A program made the position numbers and the translations under genes. 64,000 bases of DNA from Shewanella loihica PV-4 (GTDB taxonomy: Bacteria > Pseudomonadota > Gammaproteobacteria > Enterobacterales > Shewanellaceae), in NCBI RefSeq assembly GCF_000016065.1, contig NC_009092.1, forward strand, positions 496,001-560,000. The letters run 5' to 3'. Shown here one piece after another: positions 45,500 to 54,296 of this stretch (its first letter is position 1; every line of letters starts with the position of its first letter). The notes beneath the pieces are model-generated. The model was not told where the DNA came from. It worked only from the letters and a program-made list of their open reading frames with translations, and made no database searches.

Positions 45500-46771
45500 C
45501 TAGTTGGTTTCGTAGTGGGCGATCGGCAGCTGGCTGACGCTATCGAGTCGCCAGGCGCCCTTCTCATACACAAAGCTGACGCTGTGCAGGGCATCCTTAA
45601 AGTCATAGCGTTCGCTTGATTTGGGCAAGGCATCTTTAAATTCGACCTGAATGTTTTGGTAGCCTTGCTCGAGCGACATCTTACTCAGATGGCTGGGCAG
45701 GTCTATCAGGCGGCTCAGCGCCTTGTCTAACTCACGATCCTTGATCGGTAGCTTGAGTTTAAACTGCTCGCTGAACAGCGCCGAGAAGGCCTGTTTATCT
45801 TTGCTGTGGGTGTAGGCGGCGACAGTCCAGTCGGCCAGCAGCAGTTCGAATGCCTTGTCGGCCTGGGTGAGCGAAGCGATAGGCGTCTTGTTGTCGTTGG
45901 CGAGGTATGCCTTGAGGGTCGCCTCGGCTGCTTGGTATCCGTCGATGAAGATCTGCGCCACCTCAGTCGCCGCCGGATCTTGGCTCGCCTTAAGCTCATC
46001 GGTTACCGCCGCGATGGCGTCCCCTCGGGCCTGCCAGCTGTCGAAGCCCTTCATCAGGCCTTGGAGTGAGGCCTTATGCTGTTTTACCACCTCGGCAACG
46101 GCCTTATCCTGTTGGCGCGCCTGTCTGATCTTGGTGCCGACATACTCGCTGTAGGTGCCGCTGAGCAGGCTGGCTGGCGACTCGAAGTAGAGGCCCGCAC
46201 CGCTATAGGGATCGACCCAGAAAGCGCTGCTATCTATCGGTGCCATGGTCTTGGGCGTTATGCCATCGAAGTAGAGATCTGTGAGTGCCGTCTTGTGCTT
46301 AGCGTAGAAGGCAGCAATCGCCTTGCTATCCGTTGCGGGCACTTGCCGGTATTGCGCCGCTAGTTGTTGCAGGCCATGGGATGCCTGGATCCTCTGACTG
46401 GCATAGTAGCCGCAGCGCAGGTCACAGGCTTGTTTGGTCAGGGTAGAGGTCGCACCTAAGTTTATCGCCTTGCTCTGCACAAACACCTCGGCGGTATAGA
46501 TGCCTCTGGGGATGGCGCCGCTCTTATCCATCAGATAGATGGTATTCCTGGGGCTATGGCGGCCGACGACCTGGAGATCTTGCTTGCTGGCGCAGAGGGA
46601 AAAGTCACGGCTGGTGACCGGCAGCTCCTTGTTGTAGGTGGAGACGACCAGCTTATCCAGGTTAATCCCTTCGGGCACTGTGCCTGTGATGCTGAGGTTA
46701 CACTGCTGAGCGTTAGCGTTTATTGTCATCGCGCCTAAGCCTAGGCCGATGATCAGACATCCTTGTTTCAT
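45500..46771 (-). CDS. Secreted protein of unknown family
   Basis: 423 residues with a signal peptide ending near ANA. Residues about 20-120 have strand-rich segments and Cys at about 23, 58, 117 and 121; the latter reads QACDLRCGYYAS. The middle (about 130-330) is helical with many Ala/Gln. The end (about 370-420) is a KGAWRLDSVSQLP strand-rich stretch as in NTF2-like or DUF4878-type domains. I cannot assign a function. The gene is single, convergent with the DUF3108-like gene. Confidence 0.65.
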   Translation of the reverse strand: MKQGCLIIGLGLGAMTINANAQQCNLSITGTVPEGINLDKLVVSTYNKELPVTSRDFSLCASKQDLQVVGRHSPRNTIYLMDKSGAIPRGIYTAEVFVQSKAINLGATSTLTKQACDLRCGYYASQRIQASHGLQQLAAQYRQVPATDSKAIAAFYAKHKTALTDLYFDGITPKTMAPIDSSAFWVDPYSGAGLYFESPASLLSGTYSEYVGTKIRQARQQDKAVAEVVKQHKASLQGLMKGFDSWQARGDAIAAVTDELKASQDPAATEVAQIFIDGYQAAEATLKAYLANDNKTPIASLTQADKAFELLLADWTVAAYTHSKDKQAFSALFSEQFKLKLPIKDRELDKALSRLIDLPSHLSKMSLEQGYQNIQVEFKDALPKSSERYDFKDALHSVSFVYEKGAWRLDSVSQLPIAHYETN

Positions 46772-46807
46772 CTTACATCCTTGTTTGTTTATTGAAGTTT
46801 TAGAGAC

Positions 46808-47425
46808 TTAGCCACAGAACTGTCTTTCGCAGGGAATGCCATCATGATCACCATCCATTTCTGTGCCGGGACAATTGCGGAGGTAGAATTTGGCTTCCTG
46901 GCAGGAGCTCATCTGGCTGCAATGTATCTTGCCTGCTTCGCAGCGAAACTTGGGGGTGGCCGGTTGCCACTCCTGAGCCTCTACGGCGGGGAGCTCTTCG
47001 AAGCTGGCGACAGGCGTGGCGTTGAGTGCCTGATATTGTTTAATGGCGAAGCTGCCAATACTCACGAGTATGATAATGAAGATCATCCGCTGCAGGCGTG
47101 AGCCGGAGCGGCGATGAGAATAGTGGGACGACTGCGTATGGTCTCTATGTTGCGGGCGAGTCGGTTTATTCGCGAGGCCAGAAGCCCTCCCCGAAGCTAT
47201 GCCTGAAACCACGGCGACGCCTTCAATGCTGGCCTTGACAGCCTTTATCTTGCCATCGCTCTGTTGCTGGCTTTGGTAGATGATCTCGTCGCCCACCACA
47301 GGCTTTCTGGCCATCTGTTTCAGGGCCGAGATATGGATAAACACATCTTGGGCATTGGGCGTGTTCGGCTTGATGAAGCCAAAGCCTTTGTCATCGTTCC
47401 AGCGAACCAGGGTGCCTCTTTCCAT
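46808..47425 (-). CDS. Cold-shock domain fused to a membrane helix and an Excalibur calcium-binding domain
   Basis: 205 residues. An N-terminal cold-shock domain (about 1-68: KGFGFIKP and DVFIHISAL, i.e. RNP1- and RNP2-like motifs) is joined by an arginine-rich linker to a transmembrane helix (about 113-127) and a C-terminal Excalibur domain (about 160-205) with CPGTEMDGDHDGIPCERQ. The layout puts nucleic-acid binding inside the cell and a calcium- or metal-binding, Cys-rich domain outside. It is unlike ordinary CspA. The gene is single. Confidence 0.85.
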   Translation of the reverse strand: MERGTLVRWNDDKGFGFIKPNTPNAQDVFIHISALKQMARKPVVGDEIIYQSQQQSDGKIKAVKASIEGVAVVSGIASGRASGLANKPTRPQHRDHTQSSHYSHRRSGSRLQRMIFIIILVSIGSFAIKQYQALNATPVASFEELPAVEAQEWQPATPKFRCEAGKIHCSQMSSCQEAKFYLRNCPGTEMDGDHDGIPCERQFCG

Positions 47426-47517
47426 GGCTAAGATAGTCCTTTTATGAATTATTTGCCTGTTGATTCAGCGGCTAAGCAATATTGTTCGTCTATGCTATCG
47501 CGAATGCTCCTGCTTTG

Positions 47518-48534
47518 TCATCCGCTAATGGTGACCAGGTTCAGCACCCAACCCATTAGGGTGAAGGCGACCAGTAGCAGGGCAAACAGCAGGGCCAGCA
47601 GGCGCCACTGCATCACCTGTTTGAGCATGACAAATTCGGGAAAGCTGGCGGCGACCGTGCTCATGCAGAAGGCCAGGGTAGTGCCCAGGGGCACGCCTTG
47701 GATCAACAGGCTCTCCAGCACCGGAATCACCCCGGTGGCATTGGCATACAGGGGGATGCCCATCAGTACGGCGATGGGCACTGACCACCACTGGCCGTCG
47801 CCCAGGTTGGCTTCAAGATAACCTGCGGGCACGAAGCCGTGTAGCGCCGCACCGATACCTACCCCAATAATCACCCATTTCCACACGCGGCCGAAGATGG
47901 TGAGCGTCTCCTGCTTGGCGAACTGGTGACGCTGGCGCCAGCTTATGCCGGGCGTGCTCTCGTCTGGCGTGTAAGTGTCAGATGCTGAAGCTGTGGTTTG
48001 CGTCTGGGTGGCGCCGCGTCGGTAGGCGTTGGCGGCGAGGGGCTGTAGCCAGCGCTCAGCATGCAGTAGGTCGAGCAGGGCACCGCCGAGCATGCCAATG
48101 GTGATGCCGGTGAGGGCGTAGAGCAGGGTGATCTTGGCCCCCAGCAGGCTAAACAGCAGCAAGATGGCCACCTCGTTGATCAGCGGCGAGGTTAGCAGGA
48201 AGGCCATGGTGATCCCCACGGGGATCCCCGCCGTCGTAAAGCCGAGGAACACGGGAATACTGGAGCAGGAGCAGAAGGGGGTGATGGCGCCAAAGCCGGC
48301 CCCCAAGCCATAACCCAGCAGCTTAGGCTTGCCCGCCAGATAGTCGCGCACCCGCTCGACATTAAGCGCTGCCCGCAGCCAGCCGATCAGGTAGATCATC
48401 ACCACTAAGAGGGCGAAGATCTTGCTGGTGTCTTCGACGAAGAAGTGCAGCGCCTGCCCGGCGGCGCTCTGGCTGGAGAGGCCGAGCAGATCGTAGACCA
48501 AGAGATCGGCGAGTTGGGTAAACCAGGCTAGCAT
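47518..48534 (-). CDS. ArsP/YraQ-type permease
   Basis: 338 residues with 8-10 hydrophobic helices. The motif TPFCSCSSIPVF (about 85-96) contains the paired Cys typical of the DUF318 (YraQ/ArsP) permeases, some of which export trivalent organoarsenicals. A second copy of the fold has ATGVIPVLESL (about 269-279) and a FCMSTVAASFPEF segment (about 290-302). It is the third gene of an operon after arsR-type and thioredoxin-type genes, so it is probably a metalloid or thiol-reactive toxicant exporter. The real substrate is open. Confidence 0.88.
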   Translation of the reverse strand: MLAWFTQLADLLVYDLLGLSSQSAAGQALHFFVEDTSKIFALLVVMIYLIGWLRAALNVERVRDYLAGKPKLLGYGLGAGFGAITPFCSCSSIPVFLGFTTAGIPVGITMAFLLTSPLINEVAILLLFSLLGAKITLLYALTGITIGMLGGALLDLLHAERWLQPLAANAYRRGATQTQTTASASDTYTPDESTPGISWRQRHQFAKQETLTIFGRVWKWVIIGVGIGAALHGFVPAGYLEANLGDGQWWSVPIAVLMGIPLYANATGVIPVLESLLIQGVPLGTTLAFCMSTVAASFPEFVMLKQVMQWRLLALLFALLLVAFTLMGWVLNLVTISG

Positions 48535-48561
48535 GGGGCCTCCCTAGAGGTGACTGAGGCG

Positions 48562-48810
48562 CTATTGCACCTTGTTAATCTTGGTCAGCAGCTGGGCGAG
48601 CTCTTCTTCGCTGGGCAGGCGGCCGGCGGCCAGCACCTCACCGTCGATCACTATGGCCGGGGTCGACATCACGCCGTAGGCGGCGATCTGCGCCATGTCG
48701 GTCACCTTGGTCAGCTCAATATTGAGGTTAAGCTCATCGGCGATCCTGGCGATGTCGCTGGCGAGGTTAGTGCAGCGTTTACAGCCGCTGCCGAGTACTT
48801 CTATCTTCAT
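48562..48810 (-). CDS. Small thioredoxin-like redox-disulfide protein
   Basis: 82 residues with the glutaredoxin/thioredoxin core: LGSGCKRC (Cys 10 and 13), then a STPAIVIDGEV cis-proline segment. These small redox-active disulfide proteins often sit next to ArsP-type permeases. It probably keeps a thiol or metalloid reduced for export. It lies 10 bp downstream of the ArsR gene and 27 bp upstream of the permease gene. Confidence 0.87.
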   Translation of the reverse strand: MKIEVLGSGCKRCTNLASDIARIADELNLNIELTKVTDMAQIAAYGVMSTPAIVIDGEVLAAGRLPSEEELAQLLTKINKVQ

Positions 48811-48820
48811 CTGTTTCCCC

Positions 48821-49225
48821 TTATCTCACGGATTGAATAGCTTTGGCTTTATCTGTTTTGGCTGCTAATGACTTGGCGCAGCAGCCGGGTGATTGCGCAA
48901 GGGCGGTTTCGATACAGCTCAGCATGCCGAGCAGGCAAGGCGTCTCCAGACGGTAGTAGATCTGCTTGCCCACGCGACGACTGGCGACTATGCCCGCCTG
49001 CCGCAGTAGCGCCAGGTGTTTGGAGACGGTGGATATGTCGGCGTCGACGCCATCGGTCAGCTCGCAGACGCAACGCTCCTGATGTTCCAGCTGTTCAACC
49101 AGCCAGAGACGGGTCGGGTGGGCCAGCGCCTTGAGCAGGGCGGCGCGGTTGTTGAGCCGCTGCTGGCTCTGGGTATGAGTCTGGGCCTGAGCTTGAGTCT
49201 GGATCTGAGCCGTCGTTGCTTTCAT
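48821..49225 (-). CDS. ArsR-family metal or metalloid-responsive repressor
   Basis: About 134 residues. A Gln/Thr-rich N-terminus precedes a winged-helix domain (about 25-105), with the CVC metal-site segment ERCVCELTD (about 49-57) and HTH KHLALLRQAGIV. Two Cys (about 115-116, GCCAKS) near the end may add ligands. It should release the operator at 49251-49272 when a metal or metalloid binds and so derepress the cassette. ATG 49225 follows GAGGCGC. Confidence 0.9.
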   Translation of the reverse strand: MKATTAQIQTQAQAQTHTQSQQRLNNRAALLKALAHPTRLWLVEQLEHQERCVCELTDGVDADISTVSKHLALLRQAGIVASRRVGKQIYYRLETPCLLGMLSCIETALAQSPGCCAKSLAAKTDKAKAIQSVR

Positions 49226-49250
49226 GGTGCGCCTCAAAAAGTGGAGCCTT

Positions 49251-49272
49251 CATTTGGCATAATAGCCAAATG
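49251..49272. promoter_or_regulatory. ArsR operator
   Basis: CATTTGGC-ATAATA-GCCAAATG is a perfect 8-bp inverted repeat with a 6-bp spacer, 26 bp upstream of the arsR-type start codon. This is the usual form of an ArsR recognition site. Confidence 0.82.
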
Positions 49273-49502
49273 TTCTGGGGTGAGTCAGCTTTATATCAAG
49301 CGTTTAGCTCGGGTTTGTGATGGGCCTGTCAACTGCAGAAGGCTTTGTGAGCCCTGGCTGATTTGCAATCTGAGTGAAGTAGATTTGCAGTTTGTGCAAC
49401 TCTGCCTGGCCCACTGTGTGAGTGCGTTTGATGATGCGGCGAAAATTTGTACTTCGGCCACTTGGTGATAGAGTGAACAGATGCTGATCACAAGGAATTA
49501 AG

Positions 49503-49931
49503 ATGAAGGCACTCAAACTATCCCAGGGGCTGACATTGGGACCCGCTCTGTTACTGCCTGCTCTGTTAATAGGGCTTGGCCTGTATAGCGCCCAGGCGTC
49601 GGCCAGCAATGGTTTTAACAGTGAGGCGAGTCACGCCGCCGGAGGCGCCGCCATGGCCGGGGCGCTGGTGTGGGCATCGGATGCCTGGACACCTCAGTAT
49701 GACAGGGCCTGGGTGGGCTTCTCCGTCAGCGCCGCCATCGGTATCCTGGTGCAATATCATGAGTATGACAAGGGTACCAACACCGCCAGCGAAGCCCTGC
49801 TGGACGCCGCGTCTCACACCCTGGGGGCAGCCATCGGCGCCTATGTGACAGACGGCTATCTGCTTAGCCCTGTGGTCAAGCCCGAGCCGGGCGGCAGTTA
49901 TGTGGGCGTGGATCTCTCCTTTCGTTTCTAG
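49503..49931 (+). CDS. Small exported membrane-associated protein, YfiM/DUF2279-like
   Basis: 142 residues. A signal peptide ends near ASAS. The segment EASHAAGGAAMAGALVWASDAW and the later LDAASHTLGAAIGAY resemble the two His-centred helices of DUF2279 (YfiM) lipoproteins, but no lipobox is seen, and the end VGVDLSFRF is beta-barrel-like. Function unknown. AAGGAA precedes the ATG. It is divergent from the arsR cassette. Confidence 0.65.
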   Translation: MKALKLSQGLTLGPALLLPALLIGLGLYSAQASASNGFNSEASHAAGGAAMAGALVWASDAWTPQYDRAWVGFSVSAAIGILVQYHEYDKGTNTASEALLDAASHTLGAAIGAYVTDGYLLSPVVKPEPGGSYVGVDLSFRF

Positions 49932-50049
49932 CGCCGTCCCTCTTTGGTGACTGACCCTGGATGGCGTTTGACAGATTAAGCTTGGTTTAAGTGTTAGGGC
50001 CGATCATGTTGGCCAAATCACAATAAAAACAACTTGAAGGAGAGGACGC

Positions 50050-52077
50050 GTGAAGAAGATAGCCATTTTGTTGCTGTGCATCTTGATGCCGGTGACGACG
50101 GTTTTTGCCCAGACGGGCAAGCCCCTGTCGGTGGAGGTGCTGTGGCAGCTCAGCCGAATAGGTAACCCCAGCATTTCCCCCAACGGCGATTACATCATCG
50201 CCCCAGTCACCGAGTACGATGTGCCCGAAGACAAGGGCAATACCCAGCTGTGGCTGTTTAGCCAGGACGGCAAGCAGCAGCGGGCGCTGACCGCCAAGGG
50301 GATGCGGGTGAGCGAGCCGGTATTCTCTCCAGACAGCAAGACCCTGGCCTTTATCAGCAAGCGCGATAAGGATGAGGCGGGGCAGATCTATCTCTTGCCT
50401 ATGGATGGACCGGGCGAGGCCCAGCGCCTGACCGATGTGCCGAGCGGCGTCTATGGCCTCAAGTGGGTGGGCGAGCACCTCTACTTCATCAGCTCTGTCT
50501 ATCCGGGTAAGAACTGGAAAGAGATCGGCGAGCAGCTCAAGGCCGATAAGGACAACAAGGTATCGGCCCATCAGTGGAACGCGCTGCCTTATTCTAGCTT
50601 CGATCACTGGATAGACGAAGGCCGTCAGGCTCACGTGTTCCGTATTGCCGCCAAGGGCGGCGAGGTGGAGGCGATCACTCAGCCCCTGAATATCGAGCTG
50701 CCACGCTCCTCCCAAGGTGCGGGCAGCTATGATATCAGCCCGGATGAAGCCTGGATCGCCTTCAACGCCAACGGCAGCGACAATCAGGTGAATCCTAAGT
50801 TAGATCTCTTCCTCGCGGCCATCGGCAGCGGCAAGGCGGAGAACATCACCCCAGACAACCTGGCGCCAGACGCCAGCCCGCAGTTCAGCCCCAACGGTAA
50901 GACACTGGCCTTCACCCGCCAGCACATTCAGGGCTTCTATGCAGACACCGCCAAGCTGATGCTGTTCGACTTGAAGAAGCGCAGCACTAAGATGCTCGCC
51001 AAGGAGTGGGACCGCTCTGTGGCCCGCTTCGTGTGGACCCCAGACAGCAAGGGCTTCTATGCCGCCATCGACGACGCGGCCACCAGACGCCTGTACCATA
51101 TCGACGCCAAGAGCGGCAAGGTGAAGGCGATCACCAAGGCGACCAATTTCGGTCAGCCGGCCATCGCCAACAATGGCACGTTAGTGGCGACTAACGACAG
51201 CTTCCTCTACCCGGCGCGCCTGGTGAAGGTGAATGGCAAGAACGGCAAGACCAGCCGTTTGGATAGCTTTAACGACGAGATCCTCGCGGATGTCGATCTG
51301 GGCAGCTATGAGTCGGTGACCTACAAGGGTTATAACGACCAAGAAATCCAGATGTGGGTGCACTACCCACCGGGGTTTGATCGCAGTAAGAAATATCCGC
51401 TGATGATGCTGGTTCATGGTGGGCCGCACAACGCCATCTCGGACGGTTTCCATTACCGCTGGAACGCCCAGACCTTCGCCTCTTGGGGTTATGTCACCGC
51501 CTGGCCAAACTTCCACGGCTCCAACAGCTTCGGTCAGGCGTTTGCCGACAGCATCAACCCAGACTGGAAGAACAAGTCACTGGAAGATGTACTCAAGGCA
51601 GCCGACTGGTTTAAGCAGCAGTCCTGGATCGACGACAAGCGCATGGTGGCCGGTGGTGCCAGCTATGGCGGTTACCTGACCTCTATCATCCTGGGGCAGA
51701 AACATCCCTTCAACGCTCTGTTGATCCACGCCGCCGTATACAACATGTACTCGCAGATGGCGGCGGATTTCTCGGTGCACAGCCCACGCTTTGGCAACTA
51801 CTGGGATAACCCAGAGATCTACCAGTCTATCTCGCCTCACTACGGCGCGGGCAATTTCAACACCCCGACCCTGGTGATCCATGGTCAGCTGGATTATCGC
51901 GTGCCAGTGGGCCAGGGCTTCGAGCTGTTCAGAACCCTGCAGACCCGTGGCGTGGAGTCGCGCATGATCTACTTCCCCGACGAGAACCATTGGATCATGA
52001 AGCCCAACAACTCCATCTACTGGTATCACCAGGTGAAAGACTGGATGACCCGCTTCGCCGAGCCGGGTGGCAAGTAG
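50050..52077 (+). CDS. Secreted S9-family prolyl oligopeptidase/dipeptidyl peptidase
   Basis: 675 residues. A signal peptide (ends near VFAQ) precedes a seven-bladed propeller (about 25-400), with WD-like blades such as SPNGDYIIAPV and SPDSKTLAF. The alpha/beta hydrolase domain (about 420-675) has nucleophile GASYGGY, the Asp in HGQLDYRVP and the His in DENHWI, a complete catalytic triad. It cleaves short proline-containing peptides in the periplasm. GGAGAGG precedes the GTG start. It is alone and ends in a strong bidirectional terminator. Confidence 0.95.
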   Translation: MKKIAILLLCILMPVTTVFAQTGKPLSVEVLWQLSRIGNPSISPNGDYIIAPVTEYDVPEDKGNTQLWLFSQDGKQQRALTAKGMRVSEPVFSPDSKTLAFISKRDKDEAGQIYLLPMDGPGEAQRLTDVPSGVYGLKWVGEHLYFISSVYPGKNWKEIGEQLKADKDNKVSAHQWNALPYSSFDHWIDEGRQAHVFRIAAKGGEVEAITQPLNIELPRSSQGAGSYDISPDEAWIAFNANGSDNQVNPKLDLFLAAIGSGKAENITPDNLAPDASPQFSPNGKTLAFTRQHIQGFYADTAKLMLFDLKKRSTKMLAKEWDRSVARFVWTPDSKGFYAAIDDAATRRLYHIDAKSGKVKAITKATNFGQPAIANNGTLVATNDSFLYPARLVKVNGKNGKTSRLDSFNDEILADVDLGSYESVTYKGYNDQEIQMWVHYPPGFDRSKKYPLMMLVHGGPHNAISDGFHYRWNAQTFASWGYVTAWPNFHGSNSFGQAFADSINPDWKNKSLEDVLKAADWFKQQSWIDDKRMVAGGASYGGYLTSIILGQKHPFNALLIHAAVYNMYSQMAADFSVHSPRFGNYWDNPEIYQSISPHYGAGNFNTPTLVIHGQLDYRVPVGQGFELFRTLQTRGVESRMIYFPDENHWIMKPNNSIYWYHQVKDWMTRFAEPGGK

Positions 52078-52106
52078 GGGATTAATTCAACCTTTACGTC
52101 AGCAAT

Positions 52107-52144
52107 AAAAAAGGCTGCCCCAATTATTGGGTGCAGCCTTTTTT
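52107..52144. terminator. Bidirectional terminator after the S9 peptidase gene
   Basis: AAAAAAGGCTGC pairs with GCAGCCTTTTTT, with an inner CCCAAT/TTGGG pairing. A and T runs serve both the peptidase gene and the convergent DUF2999 gene. Confidence 0.93.
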
Positions 52145-52158
52145 GTATAACAATTTGC

Positions 52159-52413
52159 TTAGGATTTTTGTAGCTGGGCCTTGGCCGCCTCGACCTTGGC
52201 GAAATCCAGGCCTAGCTCGGTCACCGCTTCTTTGATCAGGGCGGGGTTTTGCATCACCAGCGCCATCAGCTGTTGTAGCTTTTCCGGGGCGATCCCTAGC
52301 TGACCAATGGTGCCCATAGCCATCAGAGGGTTTTCGGTCAGGGCTTGAAACAGCTCCTGGATCTGCGCGTCGCTGACGTTATGTTCTTTTAAGATCGCAA
52401 TAATCGGATTCAT
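52159..52413 (-). CDS. DUF2999-family small protein
   Basis: 84 residues, helical, with the DUF2999 pattern MNPIIAILKEHNVSDAQI at the start and LGIAPEKLQQLM in the middle. These proteins are conserved in Shewanella and relatives; no role is known. It is single. Confidence 0.82.
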   Translation of the reverse strand: MNPIIAILKEHNVSDAQIQELFQALTENPLMAMGTIGQLGIAPEKLQQLMALVMQNPALIKEAVTELGLDFAKVEAAKAQLQKS

Positions 52414-52482
52414 TGCACTACCTTATCTCGGTTGAAAGTAAAACAGGCCGCAAGTGTAGCATCCTCTGTGACCAGCTCAAGC

Positions 52483-52554
52483 GATAGCTTCTAATGCCTA
52501 GCTTCTAGCGCATGCCGCAGCATCTAGTTCATGCCACTGTATCTAGTTCATGCC
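52483..52554. repeat. Degenerate 18-19-bp tandem repeat at the chemoreceptor stop codon
   Basis: Plus-strand units ending in ATGCC occur at 52483-52498, 52499-52516, 52517-52535 and 52536-52554; the last two share CTAGTTCATGCC. The stop codon (52543-52545) and the last three codons of the chemoreceptor gene lie in the final unit. Confidence 0.75.
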
Positions 52555-54135
52555 ATTGTGCTTGAAGCAGTCCACATAGGCCTTATCCTCCTTCTGGATG
52601 TGCTGGCTGAGCCAGCTCTTCAGAAATGCCATCAACTCATCGCCAATATCTTCGCCCTGTTCGACCCGGCGCTGAAACGCCAGCACCTTGCCGACCAGCT
52701 GGTGGTGAGAGTCGGTATGCTGCTTATCCTGAGGGTAGCCAAACTGCTCGAACAGCGTCTCTTCATATTTGAAGTGATTGGCCGTGTAGTCGATCAGCCC
52801 CTGTACCACTCGCTTGATGGAGGCCAGGCCATAGTTGTTGTTGAGCAGATAGTAGAGCTCGTTGATCAGGTGTACCAGGGTCTTGTGCTGACGGTTGATC
52901 TCGGCGAGGTTGAGATCCAGGGCATCGCTCCATTCGATCAGCTTGTCGCGGCGTGTATCCTCTCGGCCGATCTGCTCGCTGTCGGTGGCAAAGCGGTGAA
53001 GCAGGGAATCGATCTCACCCGCTAAATTACGCACCGTGATGCTGGCCAGCAGTGTCTCCTGGGTAGCCTTGACGTTTTCATCGGATACCTTGTCGACCTC
53101 CACCAGACAGGTTTCCAGCATCTGAGTCTGCTCTACCTGATGCTGAGAGGCGACGGCGATCTCCTGGCCCAGGGCGTCGATGGCGTCTATCTGGCTCACC
53201 AACTCTTCGAAATGGGATTCGGCCTCGTTGGCCACGCTCTGGGAGTGTAGCACGCTCTGGCGGTTTTTCTGCATCGCCGCGATGGCATCATTTATCTGGG
53301 TCTGCAGGTTAACTATCTTGTTGTTGATATCTTCGGTGGCCACCTGGGTGCGTAGCGCCAGAGAGCGAACCTCGTCGGCGACCACGGCGAAGCCTCGGCC
53401 CAGCTCGCCGGCGCGGGCACTCTCGATGGCGGCATTGAGCGCCAGTAGGTTGGTCTGCTCGGCAATCCCCTTAATGGTTTCTACCACCTGACCTATCTGC
53501 AGGCTCTCCTGCTTGAGCTGCTCGAAGTTCTGGTCCGAGGCGGCAAACTGTTCGCCAACATCTTCAAGCGCCGTCTCGAGGGAGCGCATCTCCTGCTTAC
53601 CACGATCCGCCTGACGCTTGGACTCGCTGGCCAGCTGTGAGGTGGACTCGCAGAAGGAGGAGACTTCGGCGGTGGTCTCAAACAGCTTGGAGACTATCTG
53701 TTTGGCCTCTTCGACATCGTCCTTCTGTCTGAGGGCGCCGGTTTTGGAGACTTGGGAGTCGGCCTGAACTGTATCGGCCACCCTGACCAGCTGCTGGGCT
53801 GACTTGCTCAGGGAGAAGACGGTACGTGACACATCTTCGCCTATCTGATTGAAGGCCTTAAACAGCGGGCCGCCGAGGGCCTCCTGGGTGTCGAGTCTTA
53901 CCCTGAGATCGCCCTCGGAGAGATGGATGGCGGCGCTGCGCAGCCTGCCGAACATGCTATTCAGGGCTAGCAGCACAGAGAGGATAAATAGGTAATCGAT
54001 AACTAACAGGGCCAGCCAGCCCCAGGCGCCTTGGCGTATCAAGAGGTAGGCTATCGGCACTAGTGGCAGGCCGGTCAGCAGACTCCACTGCAGGGCGCTC
54101 AGCGAAGCGATCCTTTTCGCAATTTTATCAATCAT
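52543..54135 (-). CDS. Methyl-accepting chemotaxis protein with C-terminal hemerythrin domain
   Basis: 530 residues. Two closely spaced transmembrane helices (about 16-36 and 40-58) and a HAMP-like stretch are followed by the methyl-accepting coiled coil with the conserved hairpin [21 protein letters not shown] (split: [13 protein letters not shown] and [21 protein letters not shown], about 222-260). A hemerythrin domain (about 400-528) has [25 protein letters not shown] and LSQHIQKED, supplying the di-iron His and acids. It should sense O2, NO or redox and signal to CheA. Very little periplasmic loop. ATG 54135 follows AAGG. Confidence 0.93.
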   Translation of the reverse strand: MIDKIAKRIASLSALQWSLLTGLPLVPIAYLLIRQGAWGWLALLVIDYLFILSVLLALNSMFGRLRSAAIHLSEGDLRVRLDTQEALGGPLFKAFNQIGEDVSRTVFSLSKSAQQLVRVADTVQADSQVSKTGALRQKDDVEEAKQIVSKLFETTAEVSSFCESTSQLASESKRQADRGKQEMRSLETALEDVGEQFAASDQNFEQLKQESLQIGQVVETIKGIAEQTNLLALNAAIESARAGELGRGFAVVADEVRSLALRTQVATEDINNKIVNLQTQINDAIAAMQKNRQSVLHSQSVANEAESHFEELVSQIDAIDALGQEIAVASQHQVEQTQMLETCLVEVDKVSDENVKATQETLLASITVRNLAGEIDSLLHRFATDSEQIGREDTRRDKLIEWSDALDLNLAEINRQHKTLVHLINELYYLLNNNYGLASIKRVVQGLIDYTANHFKYEETLFEQFGYPQDKQHTDSHHQLVGKVLAFQRRVEQGEDIGDELMAFLKSWLSQHIQKEDKAYVDCFKHNGMN

Positions 54136-54220
54136 TCCCAAACCTTATGTTGAGTGTGACTCTATAAAATTTAGTCCAAATTCACTAAATAGGTTATCTG
54201 TATCCGCTAATAAAAACCGC

Positions 54221-54250
54221 TCGGCCCGGCGCTGATTTAGCCGGGCCGAA
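54221..54250 (-). terminator. Terminator of the lipoprotein gene
   Basis: TCGGCCCGGC pairs with GCCGGGCCGA, followed on the minus strand by GCGGTTTTTA. Confidence 0.85.
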
Positions 54251-54296
54251 TGTTGGTCGAGTGCGGGCTGAATGTGGGGGGAGAGAAGGTGAGCGC

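Noticed and set aside
49291-49468. A Cys-rich open frame between arsR and the YfiM-like gene
   Set aside because: It lacks a start codon within the region and has no ribosome-binding site; it overlaps the arsR operator and promoter zone.
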